Notes: generated by a model not told the origin, from the sequence alone. DNA of 5,766 nt from Chloroflexota bacterium (GCA_017860725.1 JAGDMX010000185.1:1-5766); one strand, 5' to 3'; counted from the stretch's first letter, positions 1 through 5,550 are shown. A program made the numbers and translations.

Positions 1-260
1 ATTGAAGGGATTGCTCCCCTTAAGACAGCGCCCAAAAAACTAAAAACCAGCTCGGCGCCGTGGTTAAAGATGATAATCACCACCTCGCCTGGCTGTATTC
101 CGGCATGAGCAAGAGCTTCGGCATAGGCTGCCGCACCTAAAACCAGCTCAGCATACGACAAGTGCTGGTCCGGCTGGCGGCTGAAAAGCAGTGAGAGACA
201 GCGCTGCTCAGGAATTTCTAAATAGGCTCGATAAAGAGCCTGTGAAACGCTGTGGGTCAT
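1..260 (-). CDS. AMP-forming acyl/aminoacyl-activating enzyme, N-terminal part (DltA-like role), truncated by window edge
   Basis: Only the first 86 residues are visible; the gene continues past base 1. Residues about 36-86 match the N-terminal lobe of the ANL (AMP-binding) superfamily: a Leu-Ser-Tyr-Ala-Glu-Leu segment, an amphipathic helix, the Gly-Ile-Gln-Pro-Gly-Glu-Val-Val turn, an Ile-Ile-Ile-Phe-Asn strand, and the Phe-Leu-Gly-Ala-Val helix ending in Gly-Ala-Ile-Pro-Ser. The catalytic A-motifs (P-loop, Lys) lie outside the window. Family members adenylate a carboxylic or amino acid and pass it to CoA or to a carrier-protein thiol. The ATG overlaps the stop of the upstream carrier-protein gene as ATGA (257-260), so the two are probably translationally coupled and the carrier is the likely acceptor, as DltA loads DltC. 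The family call is firm; the substrate is unknown, and an acyl-CoA ligase role is not excluded. Confidence 0.85.
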   Translation of the reverse strand, partial: MTHSVSQALYRAYLEIPEQRCLSLLFSRQPDQHLSYAELVLGAAAYAEALAHAGIQPGEVVIIIFNHGAELVFSFLGAVLRGAIPS

Positions 261-505
261 GCCTGGCGATGGCGAATCAAGGCTGTAAGCTGATCCAGGG
301 TATCAAATGACTCTGCGTTCAGCTCGGTATCGTCGATATGCACGCCATAATTGTCTTCGACATACAATGCCAGGTCAACCAGGCTGAATGAGTCCACCAG
401 ACCGCTGGTGATTAAAGCTTCGTCCCCAGCAATGAGACGCCTGGGCTGCTTGAGTATCTTAGCTGAGATGAACTGGGCCAATTGATCGGTAATAGGGTCG
501 CCCAT
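257..505 (-). CDS. Acyl carrier protein (DltC-like role)
   Basis: This is an 82-residue protein of typical carrier-protein length and acidic character. The core Gly-Leu-Val-Asp-Ser-Phe-Ser-Leu-Val-Asp-Leu (35-45) is the phosphopantetheine attachment motif, with Ser39 (codon at 389-391) as the attachment residue. Helix II continues through Ala-Leu-Tyr-Val-Glu-Asp, followed by a Tyr-Gly-Val-His-Ile-Asp loop and a C-terminal helix around Thr-Leu-Asp-Gln-Leu. It would hold an activated acyl group as a thioester in the cytoplasm. It sits 94 bases after the lipoprotein SGNH gene and overlaps the ligase gene by ATGA. An AGGAG at 519-523 lies 13 bases before the ATG, a rather long spacing; the in-frame CTG one codon upstream would shorten it to 10, but ATG is preferred. 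A stand-alone carrier next to a ligase, an MBOAT and an SGNH protein points to surface-polymer acylation rather than fatty-acid synthesis. Confidence 0.92.
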   Translation of the reverse strand: MGDPITDQLAQFISAKILKQPRRLIAGDEALITSGLVDSFSLVDLALYVEDNYGVHIDDTELNAESFDTLDQLTALIRHRQA

Positions 506-599
506 CAGTGAGTATCTGCTCCTGTATCAAGGAATAATTTTTGCCGGTGCTCGCAGGCATTCAGCGGCAAGTGTCGTCGAATTGTGACCACTTCCGGTA

Positions 600-1607
600 T
601 CAGGGAGAAGCTGTTACTGCCTTCCATACTGCATCGAGTGCCTGTAAAGCCGTCAGATTACGAACCGGCCAACCCTTTTCCATCACTTGCGGGTCGTCAA
701 ACCGGTTTTGTCCATACGTGATATGCGCTCCATCCCCTTGCAGGCCGTGGTTGGGCAGCGGCTGCGCCGCTAACCAGTAGTTCAACAGTGGAATATCATA
801 TTCCCGGGCCAAGCGGGCGATAGTGGCGTTGATACTTTCATCCTTTTCCAGGTTATCCAATTTGGTCGAAAGGATCGGTATCACTCCATTCTCGATCGAA
901 TACTCAATAATCTTACGCATCTGAGGCTCGAATTCATCCGGGTGGAAGACATCATTCGTCCCCAGCATGATAAAAGCGTACATCGGCCGGTGCACTCGAT
1001 ATTCACAGGCCAGAGGTGTCTCGTTGGCCAGGCACTGCTTGGCATCTGCCCAGAACGGTGAAAGAATCGAGGAAGCATTGAAACCCGATTTGGCAGCCAG
1101 ACTGGTGCGTGCATACGAGCCTTGAAACTCTTGAATAACCGGTTCCAAAAAGATATGCTCGCCCAGACTGTAAAACCGAGGACCGCGGTCAAAATCACCT
1201 AAAAACCAGGCCGGCGTGCTGCCACAGTCTCCGATCTTCGAGAATGCTTGCGGATTGTTGCCCAGCGCTACTCCACGCCAGTAAATATCTTTCACGCGCT
1301 CGGAGACAATCGGCACCACCGGGAGCTGCTTCCAGCCATCCGGAGCCAGAGTGGCGGTTGGCTGATCAGTGGCCGTAGGTTCGAGCAATACTGGGGTGTC
1401 TGTCAGCATTACGGGTTCCGGCTCAGTCGGAGAGGCGGTTGGCTCGGCGGGAGGGTTTGTAGGTTCTGGTGTCGGTGATGCACTCGGCACTGCTGATGAT
1501 TGGGAAACGGAGACCGTGTTAACTTGCTCGCCATCTGCCAGTGTCGGTCCGCTACACGCCACCAGGAAAATCACACCAACCCATAAAATTGTAGAGAGTA
1601 CTTTCAT
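600..1607 (-). CDS. Exported lipoprotein with SGNH/GDSL-hydrolase-like domain and Cys at the nucleophile position
   Basis: This protein has 335 residues. A type II signal peptide (1-17) ends in Leu-Val-Ala-Cys, with Cys18 as the lipidation site. A disordered Pro/Thr/Ser/Glu-rich linker spans about 38-90, a form common in secreted proteins that must reach across a cell wall. The domain that follows carries SGNH-type blocks: Gly126-Asp127-Cys128 where block I normally has Gly-Asp-Ser, a Ser-Gly-Phe-Asn loop at 174-177 (block II-like Gly), Gly216-Thr-Asn218-Asp219 (block III) and Asp292-Gly-Ala-His295 (the Asp-x-x-His block V). Cys192 and Cys201 may pair. The start lies 18 bases after the stop of the upstream SGNH gene; the ribosome site is weak (AGAG overlapping that stop). 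By context it may act on the polymer modified by the operon, for example as a deacylase, a second transferase or a non-catalytic binder. The fold is fairly sure, the activity is not. Confidence 0.8.
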   Translation of the reverse strand: MKVLSTILWVGVIFLVACSGPTLADGEQVNTVSVSQSSAVPSASPTPEPTNPPAEPTASPTEPEPVMLTDTPVLLEPTATDQPTATLAPDGWKQLPVVPIVSERVKDIYWRGVALGNNPQAFSKIGDCGSTPAWFLGDFDRGPRFYSLGEHIFLEPVIQEFQGSYARTSLAAKSGFNASSILSPFWADAKQCLANETPLACEYRVHRPMYAFIMLGTNDVFHPDEFEPQMRKIIEYSIENGVIPILSTKLDNLEKDESINATIARLAREYDIPLLNYWLAAQPLPNHGLQGDGAHITYGQNRFDDPQVMEKGWPVRNLTALQALDAVWKAVTASP

Positions 1608-1625
1608 AACGGGCCGATTATATCT

Positions 1626-2783
1626 CTATTTCGGTGACGATTTTGCGACATCCAGAATAGCCCGCAACACTTGACTGGCATATAAACGTGTCCCATCTGG
1701 TGTCATGTGGACTGCGCTGTTGGTGAATTCCGAACCCGGGACTGCATTCCACAAATCCAGATACTGCCAATTCTTACGCTGGCTCTCTTCGGACATGATC
1801 CGCCGGTAATCATCGTACGCCCAGCGCGGGTAATAGAAGTTATAACGGATATCGCTATTCTGACCCTGGCTGATGAACATCGGTTCATTAACCAGTAATA
1901 CGGGGGTGTCGCCCGCCAGTCTGACCCCGGCGGACAGGATCTCAAGAGCCAGGTCGGAAGCCTGCAGGTGGGGCGGTTGTAGATTGTGAAAACCTCGGTC
2001 AGCTTCCAGGTCTTCCTGGCGCAGAGTGTATGTCTCTGGGATATCCTGGTCGATGCCGGTCGCTGCCCACAGCACACCATACAGTTGCAGGCGCAGCAGG
2101 TCTGCCAGTTGACGACGCCCGCCCACGATCGTTCGTTTCCACCAGGAGAGCTCCTCGAAATTCGCGTCTTTGGTATCCAGGCTCAAATCGTGAGTTTGGA
2201 TCAGCTCGCGCACAGCCCGGAGGTTATTTTGCAACAGTGGAGGGAAAAGCTGTTTGTCATATGGGAATGACTCGAGCGTCAGCGGCCAGACGATCATATC
2301 TGGCTCGTACTGCATTGCCCGCTCGAGGATGAGCAAATCCTTGGTCAGCGACATGACCGGGTAGCCCAGGTTGTAGGCGCGCACCCGCCTGCCATCTGGA
2401 AGCATTGCTCTACTATCGTTTATGTAAGCCGCCAGAGTCTGGTCAGGCTCCAATAAGAACCCCCAGCTGGCAGAATCACCAATCACCAGCACGCGGAATT
2501 CGTCGTCCGGCTTTACCCTGCCGGCCAGCTCATGCGAAGCAAACATGGCATCCAAATTGTACAGGCTGAGGTTATACGCCTTGGAAGGATTATCACCGTA
2601 TGGCAAGCGCTGCCGCCCCGGAAATAACACGTTATACGCCGAGAATTTGGCCAAGGTCGGCAGCGGATACCAGATTGCAAACACAAAGTTCAGCAGGAGA
2701 AAGAGCATCAGCGCTTTAAGTATGACTCTCCCGGCAAAGCGTAATCGGTTATTTGAGGCTGTATTGTCTTCTACATTATTCAT
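1626..2783 (-). CDS. Membrane-anchored SGNH hydrolase/acyltransferase, DltD/AlgX-like partner of the MBOAT
   Basis: This protein has 385 residues. One hydrophobic segment at about 18-39 follows a basic patch (Arg-Leu-Arg-Phe-Ala-Gly-Arg), so the C-terminal domain should lie outside the cytoplasmic membrane. Block I is Val-Leu-Val-Ile-Gly-Asp-Ser-Ala-Ser-Trp-Gly (98-108) with nucleophile Ser104 (codon 2472-2474). Tyr-Asn-Leu-Gly-Tyr-Pro (137-142) is the block II region. Block V is Thr-Asn-Ser-Ala-Val-His-Met-Thr-Pro-Asp-Gly with His359; the Asp expected just before the His is Asn355/Ser356 here. In alginate, peptidoglycan and teichoic-acid pathways such proteins take an acyl group delivered by the MBOAT and move it to the polymer. 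The gene follows the MBOAT stop after 38 bases and precedes the lipoprotein SGNH gene by 18. A GGAA 10-13 bases upstream of the ATG is the only candidate ribosome site. The acceptor polymer is unknown. Confidence 0.87.
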   Translation of the reverse strand: MNNVEDNTASNNRLRFAGRVILKALMLFLLLNFVFAIWYPLPTLAKFSAYNVLFPGRQRLPYGDNPSKAYNLSLYNLDAMFASHELAGRVKPDDEFRVLVIGDSASWGFLLEPDQTLAAYINDSRAMLPDGRRVRAYNLGYPVMSLTKDLLILERAMQYEPDMIVWPLTLESFPYDKQLFPPLLQNNLRAVRELIQTHDLSLDTKDANFEELSWWKRTIVGGRRQLADLLRLQLYGVLWAATGIDQDIPETYTLRQEDLEADRGFHNLQPPHLQASDLALEILSAGVRLAGDTPVLLVNEPMFISQGQNSDIRYNFYYPRWAYDDYRRIMSEESQRKNWQYLDLWNAVPGSEFTNSAVHMTPDGTRLYASQVLRAILDVAKSSPK

Positions 2784-2821
2784 AAACCATTCAATTCCGT
2801 GACTGCTGGCACCATAACCAT

Positions 2822-4285
2822 CTAAATTCCAAATAGAGACTTAAATACATCGAGAGCCAGCTCCAGGCTGGGAAGGGCAAAAAACACCCAGCCGAGGGCA
2901 ATATAGTTAAATGTCAGCAGCCAGCCTCCGAATGCCATTACTTTACGGAGTTGTGGGCGCTCAACGATACCGGATAGGCGCGACCGGGTCCAATCGGACC
3001 AGCGATTGTGCATGAACAGCCCTACCCCATGCCAGGCTCCCCAGGCAGCATAATTCCAGGTGATGCCGTGCCACAGGCCGATCAGCAGCATAGTGCTCAG
3101 TTGCCCGATGAAGATTATCACCCAGGTTGGGATGTTCAACCGCCGGCTGCGGAGATAGCGAGTAAATGGATTGAAAAAATAAGCCCGAAACCACTGCGCC
3201 AGGGTCATGTGCCAGCTATTCCAGAAAGCCGTCAGATTCTGCTTAAGGTAAGGTCGGTCGAAATTTTCCGGCAGGCGGATACCAACCCAGCGTGCCAGGC
3301 CTAGAGCGATATCGGTGTATCCGGCAAAGTCAAAATATATCCGCAAAGCATAAGCATACAACAGCACCCACATCCACAAGGTAGAGGTTACTTGAACAGC
3401 GTTCTGGCTGTTCAGTGCGATCAGAGCCAGACCATCCGCCACGACAAACTTCTTGAAGAGTCCCACCAGGATGCGTGTGCCGCCCTGAACAAATTGCTCC
3501 TGCCTGGCCGGGTCGTTTACCGGCTTAAGGGCCTCACTTATCTTACCGGGAGTAGCGCTGCGCAGATCGCCAATAAAGCGCTGAGAGCGATCTATCGGTC
3601 CGGCAGTATAAGATGGGTAAAAAATGGCATAGGTGACAAATTCGCCAAAATCGTATGCTGGCAGCTTACCACCCTGGTAATCCCGCAATACATGCAGCAG
3701 GCGAAAAGCCAGATAGGAAAATCCTAACCAGGGCAGGTCGCTGGCAGCCGCCAGGAGCGCCGATTGGCCTCCGGAAACCCGCAGCCACTCACTTGCCCAC
3801 CGGCTTATTGCCGGGCTTTTCAACATAATAAACAGGCCAAGGATCAGGAATATGATCGCTGGTACAAGGAAGCGCTTGCTCACCGGGAAGCGGATGGGAA
3901 TGGCAACCAACAAGGCGGCCATCGCGAAAACCCCCAAAACGCGCCAGATATCCGGCGGGCGGCTGGGTGTGAGGCAGCAAGCTGGACCTGCATAACGCAG
4001 TAAGGCTACCACCAGGATCAGCCCCACGACCAAAGCGGCTCCCACCATCCCCCGCCGAGATGGTTGCGCTTGTGGTGTGCGCGTGGCCGCCCAGGTGATA
4101 ACGGTCAGCAGGATGGATGCCGTGGGAAACCAGAAATCCAGGTAGCGGATTGGTGTCGAAGGCTGCAGCCAGTAGACCGCGAGCAGGCTCGCCCCCAGCA
4201 AAACCCAGCCTCGCCAACGAGAAGGGACCGCCCACCCTACCACCAGGGAGACCAGAGCAAAAACCAGGATGTGGGTGAGAGTCAC
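2822..4285 (-). CDS. MBOAT-family membrane-bound O-acyltransferase (DltB/AlgI-like)
   Basis: This is a 487-residue polytopic protein with many hydrophobic segments along its length. It shows the family signatures in order: Phe-Tyr-Pro-Ser-Tyr-Thr-Ala-Gly-Pro-Ile (222-231), Leu-Phe-Lys-Lys-Phe (276-280), Tyr-Phe-Asp-Phe-Ala-Gly-Tyr-Thr-Asp (317-325), Leu-Pro-Glu-Asn-Phe-Asp-Arg-Pro-Tyr (338-346), Phe-Trp-Asn-Ser-Trp-His (354-359), Trp-Phe-Arg (365-367) and Gly-Leu-Trp-His-Gly (403-407). His406 (codon 3068-3070) corresponds to the catalytic His of DltB and AlgI. These enzymes move an acyl group from a cytoplasmic donor through the membrane for transfer to an extracellular acceptor. The start is GTG directly abutting the TAG of the 39-aa microprotein, with AAGG (4293-4296) seven bases upstream; that ribosome site is inside the microprotein's last codons. 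The neighbouring carrier protein suggests a carrier-bound donor as in Dlt, rather than acetyl-CoA. Confidence 0.95.
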   Translation of the reverse strand: MTLTHILVFALVSLVVGWAVPSRWRGWVLLGASLLAVYWLQPSTPIRYLDFWFPTASILLTVITWAATRTPQAQPSRRGMVGAALVVGLILVVALLRYAGPACCLTPSRPPDIWRVLGVFAMAALLVAIPIRFPVSKRFLVPAIIFLILGLFIMLKSPAISRWASEWLRVSGGQSALLAAASDLPWLGFSYLAFRLLHVLRDYQGGKLPAYDFGEFVTYAIFYPSYTAGPIDRSQRFIGDLRSATPGKISEALKPVNDPARQEQFVQGGTRILVGLFKKFVVADGLALIALNSQNAVQVTSTLWMWVLLYAYALRIYFDFAGYTDIALGLARWVGIRLPENFDRPYLKQNLTAFWNSWHMTLAQWFRAYFFNPFTRYLRSRRLNIPTWVIIFIGQLSTMLLIGLWHGITWNYAAWGAWHGVGLFMHNRWSDWTRSRLSGIVERPQLRKVMAFGGWLLTFNYIALGWVFFALPSLELALDVFKSLFGI

Positions 4286-4405
4286 CTAAAAGCCTTGATA
4301 AATCCACTGCGGCGCCTGATCCGCCATCAGGATCAGCAGGGCAATCAGCCCCAGGCAAAGCAGGAGTGCATAGATGTTTTCCCGACTAAGCCACTTTCGC
4401 CACAT
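4286..4405 (-). CDS. DltX-like 39-aa membrane microprotein with C-terminal acyl-transfer motif
   Basis: Translation gives a basic N-terminus (Met-Trp-Arg-Lys-Trp-Leu-Ser-Arg), a single hydrophobic helix at about 11-27, and a short tail (Ala-Asp-Gln-Ala-Pro-Gln) ending in Trp-Ile-Tyr-Gln-Gly-Phe-stop (34-39; 4289-4306). The positive-inside rule puts the C-terminus outside. The ATG shares one base with the stop of the upstream lipoprotein gene (TGATG, 4403-4407), and its TAG abuts the MBOAT GTG. The ORF therefore fills the gap between two genes exactly, strong evidence that it is real. DltX of Gram-positive dlt operons is a one-helix protein of about 50 residues with a C-terminal Phe-x-Tyr-x-x-Phe motif whose Tyr accepts D-alanine from DltB and hands it to DltD. 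Here Tyr36 and the terminal Phe39 are in the same positions, with Trp replacing the first Phe. The role is inferred from motif, topology and context. It falls below common gene-calling cutoffs. Confidence 0.85.
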   Translation of the reverse strand: MWRKWLSRENIYALLLCLGLIALLILMADQAPQWIYQGF

Positions 4406-4803
4406 CACTGATACCCGCACACCAGCCACACACCGCCGTCATTGACTACCCGATATACTAAATCGGCCAGTGCTTTCTCCAGCACCTCCGTCCCATAATT
4501 AAAAACCATATTCCCGTTGCATGAAACCAGCGCAGTCTCTCCATCTTGCTGAGTAACCCGGCAGTCAGGATTATCCAGCGACACCGTTAACGCAGCCAGT
4601 GCGTTATACTCAAGCCGAGCAGCTTCTTCCCAATCCGCACAAGACAGGCTGATCATTCGATTGAGATCTTTATTGACCTGAGATTGCAGATAGTCCTCAA
4701 CCGCCACTGCGGCACTTACATCGCTACCCCCTGCTCCACAGCCAGCCAGCCACACCAGCATGAGCGTGGCAAGCAGGACCAGAAATTGCAACCTGTATTT
4801 CAT
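4405..4803 (-). CDS. Small Cys-rich lipoprotein of unknown function, first gene of the acylation operon
   Basis: This protein has 132 residues from the ATG at 4801-4803. That start is chosen because AAGGTGG lies five bases before it; a GTG three codons upstream (4810-4812) overlaps this ribosome site and is less likely. A signal peptide with a long hydrophobic core ends in Leu-Ala-Gly-Cys, with Cys22 as the lipidation site. The mature part begins with a Gly/Ser/Ala spacer, then a helix around Val-Glu-Asp-Tyr-Leu and the phrase Leu-Ser-Cys-Ala-Asp-Trp-Glu. It ends in Val-Trp-Leu-Val-Cys-Gly-Tyr-Gln. Four more Cys (55, 81, 95, 129) could form two disulfides. The layout (helix, then strands with Gly-Glu/Asp turns) resembles small NTF2/cystatin-like lipoproteins, but I recognise no named family. 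Its stop overlaps the microprotein start (TGATG), so it is co-translated with the acylation genes and may be an envelope accessory factor. Confidence 0.85.
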   Translation of the reverse strand: MKYRLQFLVLLATLMLVWLAGCGAGGSDVSAAVAVEDYLQSQVNKDLNRMISLSCADWEEAARLEYNALAALTVSLDNPDCRVTQQDGETALVSCNGNMVFNYGTEVLEKALADLVYRVVNDGGVWLVCGYQ

Positions 4804-4842
4804 CGACACCACCTTGGTTAGAAAATGACCCTCGCGGCGATA

Positions 4843-4851
4843 ATTTTACCA
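4843..4851 (-). promoter_or_regulatory. Possible extended -10 promoter element for the minus-strand operon
   Basis: Read on the minus strand these bases are TGGTAAAAT, an extended -10 (TG-n-TAAAAT, five of six to TATAAT). It would start transcription about 33 bases before the chosen ATG at 4803, leaving room for the AAGGTGG ribosome site. No good -35 is seen 16-18 bases upstream, which extended -10 promoters can do without. No other clear promoter was found between the genes downstream, so this may drive the whole operon. This is a visual match only. Confidence 0.35.
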
Positions 4852-4879
4852 AGAATAGCTCACATGCGCTGCAGGTTGG

Positions 4880-4908
4880 TTGACAGCTTATCAGGGATCA
4901 AATATCAT
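4880..4908 (+). promoter_or_regulatory. Near-consensus sigma-70 type promoter upstream of the membrane protein gene
   Basis: TTGACA (4880-4885) is a perfect -35 box. It is followed by exactly 17 bases and TATCAT (4903-4908), five of six to the -10 consensus. Transcription would begin near 4914-4916, only 6-8 bases before the ATG at 4922, so most of the AGGGA ribosome site (4911-4915) would not be in the transcript. Either the mRNA is nearly leaderless, or the start site lies slightly upstream, or the match is by chance. Confidence 0.45.
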
Positions 4909-4921
4909 TCAGGGAATACCC

Positions 4922-5431
4922 ATGCAAACGATATCTATCCTGCAAGCTATTTTTGGTGTAGCCATGCTCGCCTTGGGGCGCAAGCTCTACTGGCTGTTTG
5001 TCGGTGGTATCGGTTTTGCGATCGGATTCAGTGCAGCGGCGCGTTTTTTGGATGAAAGCTCCATCTGGACCCTGTTGTTAGTTGGCTTGATCGCAGGGGT
5101 GCTGGCTGCTCTAGCAGCCGTATTCATGAACCGCCTGGTGCTGGGGATTGCGGGATTCCTGGTCGGCGGCTACCTGGCTGTCCAGCTTATAGAGCTGATC
5201 AACTTGAACTCGGATCTGCCAATCTGGCTGATATTTATTATTGGCGGGACACTTTTCGCGCTGCTGGTTGCGATGCTGTTCGATTGGGCGCTGGTTGGTT
5301 TAACATCTCTGGTTGGGGCAGGTTTGTTGGTGCAGCTGCTGGGTGCCAGCAGCATACTAAGCCTGGCATTGATTGCAGTGCTGGTAGTCATCGGATTCAT
5401 AATCCAAGGACGGGCGCTGCTGAAAAAGTGA
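4922..5431 (+). CDS. Polytopic membrane protein, about seven segments (TMEM198/DUF4203-like)
   Basis: This protein has 169 residues from the ATG at 4922, which has AGGGA at 4911-4915 six bases upstream. A longer frame from a TTG at 4880 lacks a usable ribosome site and overlaps a -35 box, so it is not preferred. Nearly the whole protein is hydrophobic, with segments at about 4-18, 23-41, 45-67, 70-90, 97-116, 119-136 and 140-161. There are recurrent Gly-rich stretches (Val-Gly-Gly-Ile-Gly-Phe-Ala-Ile-Gly; Phe-Leu-Val-Gly-Gly-Tyr) and a basic end (Leu-Leu-Lys-Lys). The seven-helix, Gly-rich pattern with repeated short loops resembles the DUF4203/TMEM198-like family, whose bacterial role is not known to me. 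There are no catalytic motifs. It is transcribed away from the acylation operon and has its own terminator, so a functional link is not implied. Confidence 0.85.
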   Translation: MQTISILQAIFGVAMLALGRKLYWLFVGGIGFAIGFSAAARFLDESSIWTLLLVGLIAGVLAALAAVFMNRLVLGIAGFLVGGYLAVQLIELINLNSDLPIWLIFIIGGTLFALLVAMLFDWALVGLTSLVGAGLLVQLLGASSILSLALIAVLVVIGFIIQGRALLKK

Positions 5432-5448
5432 GCCGATGAGGTTAAAAA

Positions 5449-5550
5449 AACGTCAGTTCGGGATAAGGAAAAAGGGATGTTTTGGGTTTATTTTGGGCGG
5501 CGGAGCCGCCCAAAATAAACCCAAAATCCTTTTATCCCGAATTCACGTTA
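5449..5550. repeat. Long imperfect palindrome, about 100 bases
   Basis: The inner arms (5480-5501 and 5505-5526) are perfect 22-base inverted repeats around a GGA loop. After an asymmetric, purine-rich internal loop (5467-5479 against 5527-5531) the outer arms pair again perfectly over ten bases (TTCGGGATAA at 5457-5466, TTATCCCGAA at 5532-5541). They then pair imperfectly out to AACGT/ACGTT (5449-5453, 5546-5550). This is longer than a terminator needs. It could be a dispersed palindromic repeat or a small MITE-like element in this genome, but only one copy lies in the window and no target duplication is evident. Confidence 0.8.
5480..5533 (+). terminator. Probable intrinsic terminator of the membrane protein gene (possibly bidirectional)
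   Basis: A 22-bp perfect stem with a GC-rich tip (GGGCGGC, loop GGA, GCCGCCC) is followed on the plus strand by TCCTTTT. On the minus strand the same stem is followed by CATCCCTTTTT. It starts 48 bases after the stop of the membrane protein gene and separates it from the next gene, which has its own strong ribosome site. The T-tracts are short, so efficiency is uncertain. Confidence 0.6.

Noticed and set aside
506..599. Possible hairpin (TTGCCG/CGGCAA) in the 94-base gap before the carrier protein gene, as an attenuator or terminator
   Set aside because: The stem is only six pairs with an 18-base loop and is followed by AAAATTATT rather than a T-run. The gap is probably just a spacer with the AGGAG site at 519-523.
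881..1198. A 105-aa minus-strand frame inside the lipoprotein SGNH gene
   Set aside because: It is a shadow of the SGNH coding frame with an Arg/Trp/Met-rich composition and no ribosome site; it runs through the Gly-Thr-Asn-Asp region of the real protein.
1380..1500. Pro/Thr/Ser-rich repeated coding in the lipoprotein SGNH gene as a tandem repeat
   Set aside because: The low complexity is at the amino-acid level only; no DNA unit repeats in register. It is best read as a disordered linker.
3789..4358. A 189-aa open frame on the minus strand overlapping the start of the MBOAT gene
   Set aside because: It is Gly/Pro/Ala/His/Arg-rich with no domain, lies out of frame over the MBOAT coding sequence, and would override the well-supported microprotein and MBOAT starts.
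4880..4921. N-terminal extension of the membrane protein starting at TTG 4880
   Set aside because: No ribosome site lies at a suitable distance, the TTG is part of a perfect -35 box, and the ATG at 4922 has AGGGA six bases upstream.
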